Shown here in pieces: positions 13,342 through 25,784 of a stretch of 64,000 nucleotides of DNA. The stretch is taken from NCBI GenBank assembly GCA_013396525.1, contig VWYX01001275.1:1-64000 (forward strand), in the 5' to 3' direction. The notes under the pieces were generated by a model that saw nothing but the letters and a program-made list of their open reading frames with translations, did not search any database and was not told where the DNA came from. A program made the translations under genes and the position numbers. Origin of the DNA: Chaetorhynchus papuensis (taxonomy: Eukaryota > Chordata > Aves > Passeriformes > Rhipiduridae). Each line of letters starts with the position of its first letter. The first letter of the stretch is position 1.

Positions 13342-14768
13342 GGCAACAAAACCTAGAAGAAGGATAAAGTTAGCTTGAATACCCCTGCATTTCCCCAAGG
13401 ACAGGAGTATGCCCATAGACAAGTGCTTCCAAGCCACCCACACATTACAGCTGGTCTGTCTGAGCCCATGGGCACCTTTCCCACTTTCTTTTGGTCCAGC
13501 ACACAAGGCTTCACCAGTTGCATCACATGGCAAGGCACAAAGATGACTCCCAAGTGCAGGATGGAGGAAAGGCCGTGGTATGAAGTTACTGAGAGAAAAT
13601 CACCTTCTGGCAAGAGGTCCCTTGGCCCCAAAACCTAACACAGCTGCACCACAACACTGTGACCTCTCCTCCACTGCAGTGACAGACTAGGCTGGAAATG
13701 AAGGCAGCACAGCAGAGCACACCTGAGGCTCAGATCCCTAAGTCTCACCCAGGATGTGCACAATGGATCTGACCTTACATCCATAGAGGAAACAGCAACG
13801 TCACTCTAAGCTCCTTTTAAGCTAATGGCACCTTTTACACGCAGTTAGAGTAACTGCAGCTGGTTTAGATTTTGGTAACAGGCTCTACCAAAAATGTATA
13901 AATGGGTACAAAACCTGTGCATATCACACCTTCACCTGTAACAAATGCATTGCATTAACATTTAACAGCATCTCACTACTGCAGCAGAGCAGAGCATCTT
14001 TTCATCAATTATGGCTTGTTTTCTGGTGCACCTCCCCCACACCCAAAATCCTGTGTTCAGACATCTCTGTTCAGATAGTCTCTGATTCAAATGCCAAGAT
14101 TAACATGACTGTAAAAAGGGTATCATTACAGTTTCTTTTTAAAGAGATGTACAACCTTCTGCCCACTCTTTCTTGTGCTTTTGCAGTGAGAATTTCTTCC
14201 TAATTGGTATCCAAGTGTGCAGAATAAGATCAATTTCTCTTCAAAAAAGAGTGCTGCTTTTTATCCAGATGAAAACAGATACTACAGACTTCACTTACAG
14301 GCTCTGATTTTAAAAATTACTGTAATCAGACTTTGATAGAACCACTCTGATAACAGATGTGTGACTAATGTGTTTTCTAATGTTATCATAATTTGACTAC
14401 AAAATAAATAAATGGTTTAAAATAAGAAAAACGTTAGGAATTTGGACAGTGGCGATGAATGCCAAATTCAGAGCTCAGAAGTCTCCTCTGAAATGCTGTT
14501 AGTTCATATACTCCTACTTCTCCACAATCCTGATCTTTAAAACTTAGGATAAAGAAAACTTTGAAATTTGGACTCTTGATCTGAATTTGCTTTCTCATGT
14601 AAGAAATAAACTTTAAGCTTTCAGGAGTTACATATTTAGAGTCTGATCTCACAATAAAGAACGTTGATTCTTCTAGTCAGTAGAAAAATAGAAACAGTTT
14701 CTCTCGAAAGCTGCATTACACAGTTTACAATTAGGAACTGCCTGGAAAAAAAAAGTAGAAAAGAAAGA

Positions 14769-15660
14769 TGTCTTGGTTTGAAAGACAGGTGTCAGTCGAG
14801 GAAGGCAGGAGCCTCCCCTGGAAATGGAANNNNNNNNNNNNNNNNNNNNNNNNNNNNNNNNNNNNNNNNNNNNNNNNNNNNNNNNNNNNNNNNNNNNNNN
14901 NNNNNNNNNNNNNNNNNNNNNNNNNNNNNNNNNNNNNNNNNNNNNNNNNNNNNNNNNNNNNNNNNNNNNNNNNNNNNNNNNNNNNNNNNNNNNNNNNNNN
15001 NNNNNNNNNNNNNNNNNNNNNNNNNNNNNNNNNNNNNNNNNNNNNNNNNNNNNNNNNNNNNNNNNNNNNNNNNNNNNNNNNNNNNNNNNNNNNNNNNNNN
15101 NNNNNNNNNNNNNNNNNNNNNNNNNNNNNNNNNNNNNNNNNNNNNNNNNNNNNNNNNNNNNNNNNNNNNNNNNNNNNNNNNNNNNNNNNNNNNNNNNNNN
15201 NNNNNNNNNNNNNNNNNNNNNNNNNNNNNNNNNNNNNNNNNNNNNNNNNNNNNNNNNNNNNNNNNNNNNNNNNNNNNNNNNNNNNNNNNNNNNNNNNNNN
15301 NNNNNNNNNNNNNNNNNNNNNNNNNNNNNNNNNNNNNNNNNNNNNNNNNNNNNNNNNNNNNNNNNNNNNNNNNNNNNNNNNNNNNNNNNNNNNNNNNNNN
15401 NNNNNNNNNNNNNNNNNNNNNNNNNNNNNNNNNNNNNNNNNNNNNNNNNNNNNNNNNNNNNNNNNNNNNNNNNNNNNNNNNNNNNNNNNNNNNNNNNNNN
15501 NNNNNNNNNNNNNNNNNNNNNNNNNNNNNNNNNNNNNNNNNNNNNNNNNNNNNNNNNNNNNNNNNNNNNNNNNNNNNNNNNNNNNNNNNNNNNNNNNNNN
15601 NNNNNNNNNNNNNNNNNNNNNNNNNNNNNNNNNNNNNNNNNNNNNNNNNNNNNNCCAACA
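14769..15660. mobile_element. LTR retrotransposon spanning an assembly gap, 5-bp TSD AAAGA
   Basis: The element begins TGTCTTGGTTTG at 14769 and ends CCAACA at 15660, giving TG...CA termini. It is flanked by identical AAAGA at 14764-14768 and 15661-15665, a 5-bp target-site duplication of the ERVL/ERV1 size. The first 60 bases resemble a common songbird LTR as I remember it. Nearly all of the interior is Ns (14830-15654), so solo LTR and longer provirus cannot be told apart and the true length is unknown. Orientation is not established. The left flank is A-rich, which makes a chance match more likely than usual. Confidence 0.6.
14830..15654. other. Assembly gap (825 N)
   Basis: An unbroken run of N. 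Long open frames reported across it are artefacts. It probably reflects a collapsed or unresolved copy of the interspersed LTR element whose two ends flank it. Confidence 0.99.
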
Positions 15661-15665
15661 AAAGA

Positions 15666-18600
15666 CTAGAGGGTTTTTTTAAGCTACGTAAAGGAAGGTT
15701 ATTATTAGAACTGCCAGAATTCTTTACATTGGCATAATGCAGTAAGAACACTGAAATACTTCTCTACTAAATTATGGTTTTCAGCCAGGCACTTTAAATT
15801 GCTGTTTTCACAAATCCACATGGTCTAACTGAAGGCATGTTGGCTAGAGCCATGCCACTGCCTGCTTCAAAACAGAGGTGGAGAACAAGTGTATGACCTG
15901 CCAGGCACCTCCTCGTGTGCTTGCCACAGCCTGACCCACAGCCAGGCTGCTGCTGCTGCCACCCCTGCCCCAAGCACTGGGATGGAAGATTGCAATATGA
16001 GCAGGTACAGAGACAGCAAGGGAACACCTGTATGCCCTGAAGGGGAAAAATAAATGCAGCAAGGAAGAAACCTTCACGTTTAAAACTGCTGTTCCTTCCA
16101 GAAGATGCATTAAAATGGTCTCACAGCTATCTCACACACAGACGTACAAGCAATAAAATAATCATCGACAAGTTCAAAAGACACCGGTTGCTTTTATCTG
16201 CCACACGTTTTGCTTTTGAGTCTGCAGTTCTGTGGGGTTTCTCAGATGAGCAGACCACTCTTCTGAGTGTTTCTAACACACCTACTGACTTAGATTCCTA
16301 TCCTGCAAATCCAAGCAGTCATTACATGCACTCATTCCTGTCTGCAGTATCCAAAATGTATTTTATACCTATCTATCTACTTTATATTATATCTAGGACA
16401 TCTTTTAAAATCACTAGCACATGAAACACAGCAGGGTTTTGTAAAGCATTTCTGTCATAATACAAAAAGTCCGGCAGTTTTTAAATCAAGAAATCCTAGA
16501 CAAGTTTCTCCCATCAACTCCAGGTAATCTGGAGGTAATCTCCAGGTACATTTCCCACCTCTTCATCTACAAGAACTGTACATGGGGAAAGAGAAGGAAG
16601 AGAATTCTGCAGCTTCTGCATAATATAACCAAATATCCTCCTCCTATCAAACCCCCCTCCTCCTCCCAAAATGGCTTAAAATAGATTCACAGTAGACTCT
16701 CCATTTGGGAGTGTTACTATCATGCCATTGTTCCAAGCTTTGTACCTCAGAGGACTGGAAACTGAGGTTGTACTTCTGGTAACGAGAACTGAGTCTGTAA
16801 TACAGCAGCCTGAACCAGGACTCCAAGGAGAAAAACAAAACAATGAAATTGGGGCTGCATATTGGGAAGACAGCACAGAGAGCTGACATTGCTCACAAAG
16901 CCTTATTTCCACACTCCTTGCTTACTTTCTCTTCTAATGGTGTCCAAACTGAGTTTTTGTCTTTCTTGTACTGCATGTGTTCCCTACTTTAAGGCCAGCT
17001 GAACAACTTTTCTTTTGTAGGAACTTGAGGAACTCAAAGCAAGGCAACGAAAGCTTTCTTGCGAGGTAAAGCCAAGACTTGCCAAGTGAGCAATCCTTAC
17101 TATTTATACTGATTAGGAGTTTGAGCCTCACTCTACTGTATGGTTTGTTATATCAAGAGCCTTGAGCCAGACAGAGATGCTTGGGAAAAACAAGAAGAAG
17201 GAAGTCACCTCTGACTGCCTGAAGCTCTCAGCCCAGTCTCACACGCAGGCTACGCTCTGCCTGAGAGCACAGAGAACAGAGCTGAAAGCAAGCAAACACA
17301 GACAAGAAACTACACCCTCAAGGAAAACCAGAGCCTTCCTCCCTCTGGTCCTCTTTCCGTGTCCTAAACAGACTGCAAGAGTGGCCAAAATACATCCAGA
17401 GCTGCTTAACTCAGCATTTTCTTCTTGCAGCCACTTAGCCCTAGCTAGTCTCAGTATCTAAGCTCAGAGATACAAATCCGCTAGTGAGCCTGTCCATCAC
17501 TCTCCACTGCTTAATCCTCCTCTGCCTCAAGAAACTAAGGATGGGACCTGCTGTTTAAGTTTCTCCAAACAGATTTTCTGTGTGTAAGACACTGCCGTGC
17601 ATTTCCTAGCCAGCTTTATGTGAATCCTGTACTGTCCAGGTAACTCTAAGGAACAAAGCAAACTGTTGGGAGAACAGATAGCAGGAGCACTTAGGTTGTC
17701 TTGCACCACTGTTGACCTTTGTCTGTGTTCATGCCACAGTAAGGATCCTCAACCAAATCAGCTCCCTAGGCAATGACTTACTCTACCTGTGCTTCTCTGA
17801 TGGTTAAAGATTCCACAGTTTTTGTTTTTTAGAACCAAACCAGAAGCCCACCAGCCTCTGTCCTTTTTCTCATAGATGCTGCAGACAGTAATTCAAACAC
17901 AATTCTTCTCTCCTCAAACCTCTCACTTCTTCTCTTCAGCTGGGCTGCTCTTCCTCTCACGCCTACTTTCTGAAGGGAACGTGACCCAAAATTGGGAAAT
18001 AAGTACTTGGACTGGCTCTACAGAGCACAGGTCCTTTCTTTGCACAAATGCTTGCAAGCACCACTTGGGTAAAAGAAATTAGAACTTTAGCTTATAATGA
18101 ATGAGGTTTCCTTTCTTTCTGTGCAGCCTCACAAACCAGGCTGCATTACATGTCAGCTCACAGACCAATTAATGCAATTTAGGATCTTTTTTAGATTAAG
18201 AACTTGCTGAGATGGGAGCAAATGGCTGAAGGGAAGAGGTGGGATGGCATACTGTGCTGAGCTGTCTGTGATGAGTGATGCGAAACTGTTTGAACTCACT
18301 AGTCAGCACAACAAGGAGACAGAGAAGGCTCTTACTATGCATAAAAGAAAAATAATTTGAATTGTCTACATTTTTGTTAGTGCTTAATAGAAAAAGGAGA
18401 AATTAAAAGAAAAAAAAAGAGATGTTGAATAAGGGTATAATAAAGTGCAATTAACTCCATGTTGTGTGTAGAGCAATTTCCTCCAACACGTCCTCAACGC
18501 AAATGAGGCACAGCAGGAACGAAGGTGAATGAAGGCAGCAGTGCTTTCTCCAGAGCATTTACCAGTAGAACTTACCTTTTATAAATGATAGGTAAGGATA

Positions 18601-19012
18601 GGGGTGACCAAATCCTCATGGTTTCAGCCCAAATTCGGATTCTGCTGTTCTAAGTGCCACATAAACATACACGAAATCAAACCTGCCCTCAAATATTTTC
18701 AGTCTAAAGACAATAAACTAGAGAAGGAAGGAAATGTTTATCACATACAGATAACAAGTCTTAGTTACACAGTAGCTGGCATCACTGAAGGGAGAAAGAA
18801 GCCAGGCAAGTCAATTTACTTAAGGGTAGGAGGATTATAAAGAAGGACATTATGGAAAATGGGCAAAAGGGCTGGATAGGAGGTGACTTGTTGATGGGTT
18901 CTATTTCCTGGTTCAGACATCACCCTGAGCCAAGCAGCCACAGAGTTTTGCCTTGTGCAGTCTGCTGGCTGCAACCATATACCCCTGTGCAACATGGTGA
19001 TGCCTTAAGAGG
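15666..19012. other. Intergenic, no gene recognised
   Basis: Unique AT-rich sequence with no supportable exon, RNA gene or interspersed repeat that I recognise. Confidence 0.5.
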
Positions 19013-19017
19013 CCACC

Positions 19018-19345
19018 TGAAAAACAGAGCCTAGACAGGAAAAAGGGAATAAAGGTAGGTATTTATTTGAAGGGCCTTCAAGGTACACCCTGGGGAGCAA
19101 GAGGCTGCTGCCAAGATGGACCCCGAGATGGACCCCAGGTCACGAGTTCTTCACACTTTTATAGGTTTGGTTCATTTGCATACCAGGGTTAATTCTCCAA
19201 TTAAAGCTTCAGTTTAATGATGGAATTCCCCTCAGCTTGCCCCCCTTTCTTTTGGTTTATATTTGTTGGCTTTTGGTTTATATTTGTTGGGCCTAGGACA
19301 GTCTAGGTGTCCTTGAAGAGCAGGCCCGGAGAGGTTTTGTTATCA
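19018..19345 (-). mobile_element. Probable solo LTR (minus orientation)
   Basis: Read on the minus strand this has LTR architecture: a TATAAAA box (about 19160), then an R-like stretch, then an AATAAA poly(A) signal (about 19061) within about 100 bases, followed by a pyrimidine-rich 3' end. Proposed limits give TG...CA termini with near-matching 5-base flanks (CCACC at 19013-19017, CTACC at 19346-19350; 4 of 5). Because the flanks are imperfect the ends are uncertain, and the left end could lie at about 18990. A 21-bp tandem duplication lies in the U3-like part. There is no internal retroviral coding sequence. Confidence 0.55.
19249..19290. repeat. 21-bp perfect tandem duplication
   Basis: Two identical 21-base units (cttttggtttatatttgttg plus g) at 19249-19269 and 19270-19290, inside the U3-like part of the LTR at 19018-19345. 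Tandem duplications are common in retroviral U3 regions. Confidence 0.9.
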
Positions 19346-19350
19346 CTACC

Positions 19351-22300
19351 CAGCATGAGAGGGCAGAAATGAACAGGCTACAAGAAACTTCAGAGTTACA
19401 CACTAAGCAGTACAGGATTTGAAAAATACACAAGTTAAAACCTATGGCATCAGTGGGACTCTGCAGAGAAACCTCCCAAAACGTTGCAGCACTGCTGCCT
19501 TCCCAGCCATGCACAGCCAGCGCTCCTCAGCACCCACACACTGCCCAGGCCTGAGCACCCAGAGCTTGCAGCAATTAGTAGAGACTCTATCTCACCCCTG
19601 TTCCTGAGAGAAGCAGACCCAGGCAGTGGCCCAGGCTGCCAAAGCAGTGCTCTGTAGAAACATTTGCTCCCCTTACTTTCTACTGTTCTTTGCATTTTCT
19701 GGTGAAATTCCTCAGGACCCAAGAAACACCGAGTGGCATCTTAAGTCTATCAGGGTGAGTATACTCCATAATACAGCCATGAGGGAGCACCCATGGAGAC
19801 CCTTCTGGCTTTCTCCCTGCCTGCACAGCTATTCTCCTTTTTAATGAAAACTTCAATGACTTAAAGAGAGAGAAGGGGAAATGGTGCACAAACAAGCTTA
19901 TCCCAACATTCAGTCATTTGGGGGCCATAGTGCAGGTCCAAGTCCCACAGTTTATCTGACAAAGCAGTGTCCCAGGAATGCACAAGGCTTAAATACATGT
20001 AGGCACTCTTTTTAGGCTTTCAGAACTTTGCTGGTGCACCAAGCTTAAAAAAAATGTTTGAATTCTTCAAGCATTTTTCTTCAAGGTCTTGGAAAAATGC
20101 TCCTTTCTAAATGCTTATTGAATTTCTTTGGGTTCATATATGAAGTGGATGATTCTGGATTTCAGCCTGCTCTCAGAACAATGAGCAAATGGGTATCTAT
20201 GCCGTTAACTCCCCTATTGATTTTGTGATTCACAGTGTAATCAATTTGCCTGTCTCTCCCCAGACTTCTGCCTCAGGGCAAGGAGAGCTATACTAATGGT
20301 GTGGGACAGTGGGGCTGTCTCTGTTTGGTGCTGTGTTACAAATACTGCTGATCTGTGAACGCACACTTTCAATCTTTTTTTTTTTTTTGCCTCCTCCCCT
20401 CCAATGGCATATTCACCTGAGGAGGTCAGCAAGTAGGTAAGTCCCAGATTCCCATAACAATTAGTATCCTCCCCACTTCTGCACCCAGCAGACTAATAGA
20501 GCCCACTCACAACTTACCAAGATTGTAAATTCTCATCCCTTACCATCATCACTTAGGCTTTATCTGTTTCTCTTCAGCCATATCAGCGCTGTGTCTATGT
20601 TGATATTCCTATATTTGTGGTTCGTATCAGTTTGCGACCCACTGGCTACCTCTTTGCCAACACAACTATGTGGTTTAGGAGAGATTTGCTTCAGCTGAAG
20701 CAGTATCCACTTTTTCTTTCTTCCCGAAGCTCACTATCCTCTAGTCCAACCTGTACTCATTGCATTCCACCAGCAAATAATACAACCCGTGGGTGTTTTT
20801 GCATCCTTCTTTCAAATGCTGCATTGTCTTGGCTAACAATGTTTGCCAAAGTCTCTGCATCAGCACATTTTGAGTCCTGGCATGCCCTTCTGCATTTCTT
20901 GTAGTCTGTAGATTTTATTTTCTAGTACCTCCACACTGGACAGTTGTTCAATTGTCTTAAATTTCATAAACCAGCCTGGGGGCTTCCCTCTGCCTTGAAA
21001 ATTACAATCGATCAATATAACTGGTCAGTTTTGTGCTGTCTAGTAATAATGTTCTCTGATAGCTTTGTCCCAGACCCCACTCAGTGCATGGCAATTCATC
21101 AGGGACCATGTGAACTCCCCTGATGGAAAAAACTGGTGTCTCAGTTTGCGTTTTCAATTTGTATCCACGTATTAAAAACAGAACAAGAAAATGCACTCTT
21201 CACCTCTTGTCTTTACTTGGTCACAATTTGAAAGTCTGAGACATATCAACTGACTCAGAATGGGAGGGGAAAAAAAGTCTTATGACTGTCTTCATCTTTT
21301 GCTGGTACCCACTGCCTGCATAAAAAGCTTTTTCAGTTGGCCTCTGCTTTTCCAGAGCAACGTCAGCTGTGGTGCCATTTTTAGCCGTGACATTTTCCCC
21401 ACTCAGAATATTTTCTTAGTCCATTATGCCCCGTGTACCATCTGCCGTACAATAGTCACGCAGTGCCAAGAAGCCTGGTCACAGCCTGCTTTATTCGCTG
21501 GACGAGCCCTAATTGCTTAGCCTGGCACAGTATGAGCCTCCACATAGCACAGCATCCCATTCCAACTGCTCGTGCCACGGTTTCTCCCGGGTACAACAAT
21601 CCAGCACAGCCTCGGGGACAGCTGTGATCACCGATTAGTTCCAACACGGAACAGTCGTGCTTCCATTCACCTGCTGTGAATTCGGGAGGGAGCGGCCACG
21701 CTGTAGGGCCTCCAGATGCCCTTTGTTCCCAGTTTCACGCTGAGAACACGGCAGAAAAGAAGAAGCTGTGGGACTGGGAGCAGAGGAAAGCACTGCACAT
21801 CCTGGATGCAAATTGTCTGAGTGATTCTACTGTCCTGCCTGGTGCTGAGGAGTGCTGGAGGGGTGGGGAACAGGAAGGCTGGGGTTAGAGTGCTGCCTCT
21901 AGCTGTGTATTGGATGCAGCCTCAGTAATATGTGCCAGGATCGTCTCACCTGGTGAACAAAGGGCAGATGCCAGTTTTAGTATCTCCCTTGCAGGCTGTA
22001 CAGTTGTTGGCTCTGAACACCTTGGTGCCAGCACTGTAGAATGCAAACACCCAGCTTCATCCTTCTCCCCTGTGAGCTGGCCACGGCTCCTCGGATCCAC
22101 AGGCAGTGAGTGACACAGAGCAACGTGCCAAGAGAAACACCACAGTCCAGGGTAACACACAACACTCCTGCTCCACCTCTGTTTCAGTGTCTAGTGAGAA
22201 AAGATGCCAAGGCTGAACACAATCCTGACATAAGTAGGGAAATGTCACAGTCCCACAGCTGTGACACCCCATCAGCCTGTGTTAACCAAGGAGAGAAGAC

Positions 22301-25011
22301 TTCTCGTCCTGCCCAAATACACCAGTACACTCTGAGCTGCTGCTGTCTCTGGGTCTGCTGCTCTCTCAGCCTGTACAGACAAATTAATGTTCAATATGAC
22401 AATGACACATTTTCTTTTTGACCACTGGGTATTTAGAGAGGAAGTGGTAGGCCAGATGCTACTTCTGTGTGGTGGAAATCAGGACAAGTCTGGTGGAAAG
22501 GGAAGGAAGAATAACATAATGTACCAGGAGTCCAGTACCACAGTATTAATGCTCACTTGTTAACCCCTATTGTAGTTCCCCATCAAAGTAACCTTTTCTT
22601 GAAACGTCTCAAGGCCCAAATCTGTGGGATGCTGTGGCCCCTCCATGAAAGTCAGTAGAAACCGATGGCACAACTCAGCATTTTGTAACATCAGGCCCTC
22701 AAACAGAAGTAAGATGGCTCTAAGAAAGCCCATAAGATGCATTAGTAGATAGGCAGAGTGCTTGGAGAGGGGCCAGGAAAGAACTGTGCCTGAAGAGGCT
22801 GTGGGAAGCAGGTCCTTTGTGACACTTCTCCTGGGCTGAACACACCTGCTAGTCCCACTCACTACTTCTTAGGAAGTAGGAAAAAGCAGCTCTCAGTCTG
22901 TTCTGTTTCTGCCTATCATCCAGCTGCTGGGAAAGAGCCATTTGGATACAGCCTCTGCACTTTGCTTGGTGATAGGTTTCATTCATAGAAGCCTTTCCAT
23001 GAAGTCACTTATTTTGGGGTTGGCAGATCCCACTCACTTGTGCAAAAAGCAAGGATAAGCCAGGTCTAAATAAAGAGAAGGGAAGGGGTAAGAAAGGCAA
23101 GGAGAGGAGCTATGTTCTTGCAAATCAGTTTCGGCACTGGCAGCTAATTAGCGTTTACACTAATTCAAATACTTAATAGCCAAAAGAATTACTGTTGCAT
23201 AAAATGCAGTTGAGGCAATTTTACTGTGGCTTATTAGCAGTAATGGATTATACTGAACACACTATGCTTAAAGTGAGCTATAAAGCCAGCAATATGTAAA
23301 TGTAATTTTATTCCATTCTTCCTCTTTCCCTTGAAATGAGAAGGGCTTGCCGGAGACAAAATGGGGATTACTAAAGTAGGAGAAACTGTAAAATGGCAAA
23401 CTAAACTACAGCTGACTTCACACAGTAATTAATGAGAGAGATGCTGCCTCTCTGGTCATGTGCATCCTATGCAGCTCTGCTTGAATGGCTGCTCAGCTGG
23501 AGAGCAGCTTGTCTATAAAACAAAAGAAGTGGGAAGAAAATGGGAGCAGTTAATATAAACAGAGATTTGCCTAATATTTTTGTGGCATTAAAGAAATATT
23601 GTATTAAGGCACTGCATTTTGAAGTTTGTATAAAGCACTGCAGTTTCTAAGGTATCAGTCTAGTGGGACACAAATGAAACAAACCAACTGCAAGTTGTCA
23701 ATGCAACAAATCTTTGCCTCATGGGTAGAAGACAATTAGAATCCCAGCTGCCATTAGCAGTAAGAGTACTTCACCTTACTCTCCCTCATATTGTGCTAAG
23801 AACATTCCCTCTGAGTAAGTATCTCTGAGATGCAACTAATATTTTCTTTTTTAAAAAGCTTTTTCTTTCTCTGATATCCAAGTGCTATTTAAGTCGACAA
23901 AAAGAGGGCTTGACTGCGTATAAGAAAACACTCTTAGTTGCCTGGTCTATAGTTAATCATTACCAGCTCTTCCTACCACCCTGTCAAAGATTCAGACAAT
24001 TCAGAGGTGCTGGGACTAAAAGGAAGGTAGCACTGGTTAGTGGCTAGTGCCACCTTGTGAACAAAATCCCAAACACCCTTCCTTCACCCTTTTTACCAAA
24101 CTGTACTTAGGCGGCAAGGTAGAGTAAAAAAATAAAATCCAACTTTTGCCTGAGTAAGTAACTTCATTATAAGATCTCCATATTTAAGGATAAAACATGA
24201 GACTAAGCCTCCAACCAGGCCAGACAAGAGCTTGACAAAACAGAGACAGTCTAGAAAGAAGATAAATACTTTACAGTACAGCTGATGGTAATAGAAGCTA
24301 TTCCCTTTTCACTGCATTGCAAATAACATGAACACAGGGATAACCAACCCCTCCAACTTCCCTATGGACTCCACGAGAGTGGGATTTGCAGTGTTCTGAC
24401 CAGCAACAGGCAAGAAAGACAGGAGAGATCAGGAGAAGGGCTGCACTGGCACTTCTCGTAACATGCTTACAATTTCAATTACATGGCCTGCTCCTGACAC
24501 CATGCAATTGTAACCGAAACTCTTCCACTAAAACTAAAATTATTTTGTATTACTTAAGGCACTTCCATATACTTTTCTCCTCCCTACTCACCTCTCCTAT
24601 ACCCTCACTCCAACTCATGGATTTTGAGTACCTACTTCATCAGTTTTTTTGATCAGGTTTGGCTGTATCAGTGGTTCCTCTTTTCCCAACATCAAGGGTC
24701 AGCAAGGAGGGGGATGAATTAGATGTCCCATCCTAAAGTGCAAGCCCCTTTGCCATCACAGAGGTACAACTAGCTCTCAAGGAAGTCAGATGAAATTTTC
24801 CCCTCAACTTTGACAGAAGGATCCTTTTACCATGTCCATTTCTAATTCGGGAAAGTACTTCCAGTTTTGTCCTTTTATCCAATCCTTTCCTTTCCAAGGT
24901 TGCATTGCAGTTAACTCTTCATCTCCTACACCTTAAAGACTTGATGTTTATAGCAGTAGGAAAATAAGAATTAGAACTCACACGAAATGTAGAAATGTAG
25001 TTTCTTATGAA
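19351..25011. other. Intergenic, no gene recognised
   Basis: No supportable gene. The part at about 23110-23640 is AT-rich with several TAATTA/ATTAA-type motifs and no repeat character, so it could be conserved regulatory DNA (inference only). Confidence 0.45.
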
Positions 25012-25778
25012 CTAGGAGGGGGACTTTAACTTACCAGGTGTCTGCTGGAAATACAACACAGCAGATAGGAAGCAGTGTAGGAAGTTCATGGAGTGTGTGG
25101 AAGGTAACCACTGGAAGGCCCTGGACCTGTTGTTTGTGAACAGAGGAGTGATGGGTGATATAATGGTTGGAGTCCATCTTAGACACAGTGACCACAAAAT
25201 ATGATAGAGTTTTCTGTTCTCAGAGAAGGATGGGGATCAGCAGAATGACTAACTCGGACTTCCAGAGGGCAGACCTTGGCCTGTTCAGGAGACTGGTTGA
25301 CAGAGTCCTTTGGGAAGCAGTTCTGAAGGGCAAAGGAGTCCAGGAAGGTTGGACATGCTTCAAGAAGGAAATTGTAAAGTTGCAGGTGCAGGCTGTCCCC
25401 ACATGCCTAAAGAAAAGCTGGTGTGGAAGAAGAGAAGCCTGGCTGAACAGAGAGCTTTGGCTGTATCTCAAGGGAAAAAAAGGAGGGTTTATGAGCTTTG
25501 GAAAAAGGGGCAAGCCTCTCAGACAGACTACAAGGATACCTTGAGGTTATACAGGGAGAAAATTAGAAGGGTCAAAGCCCAAGGAGAAATTATTCTGGAC
25601 ACTACTGTAAAAGACAATGAAAATGTTCCTACAAATACATTAGCAACAAAAGGAGAGCTAAAGAGAATCTCCATTCTTTTCTGGATGCCGGAGGAAACAG
25701 AGTGACAAAGGATAAGGAAAAGGCTGAGGTACTTAATGCTGCCTTTGCTTCAGTCTTTAACATTAAGGTGAGTTGGTC
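25012..25778 (+). mobile_element. CR1 LINE, ORF2 endonuclease part (5' segment of an interrupted copy)
   Basis: Translation shows decayed CR1 ORF2. It starts with GDFNLPGVCWKYNTA, the late endonuclease block, and continues through the SDHK-type block, DFQRADLGLFRRLV, and the KAEVLNAAFASVFN segment that leads into the reverse transcriptase domain. It is 5' truncated and carries several frameshifts and stops. The copy breaks at the duplicated TCCAGG where an LTR has inserted, and resumes at 26567. Confidence 0.9.
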
Positions 25779-25784
25779 TCCAGG

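Larger units (their letters stand above)
4770..14768. other. Intergenic, no gene recognised
   Basis: About 10 kb of largely unique sequence without a supportable exon. Visible items are a pyrimidine-rich stretch at about 9821-10010, an A/CAAA simple repeat at 13312-13341, and short poly-T or poly-A runs. Open frames reach at most about 140 codons, show no motifs and overlap on both strands, as expected by chance. Confidence 0.5.

Noticed and set aside
14664..15751. Open frames of 281-357 codons crossing the gap
   Set aside because: They consist almost wholly of X from the N run, so no sequence supports them.
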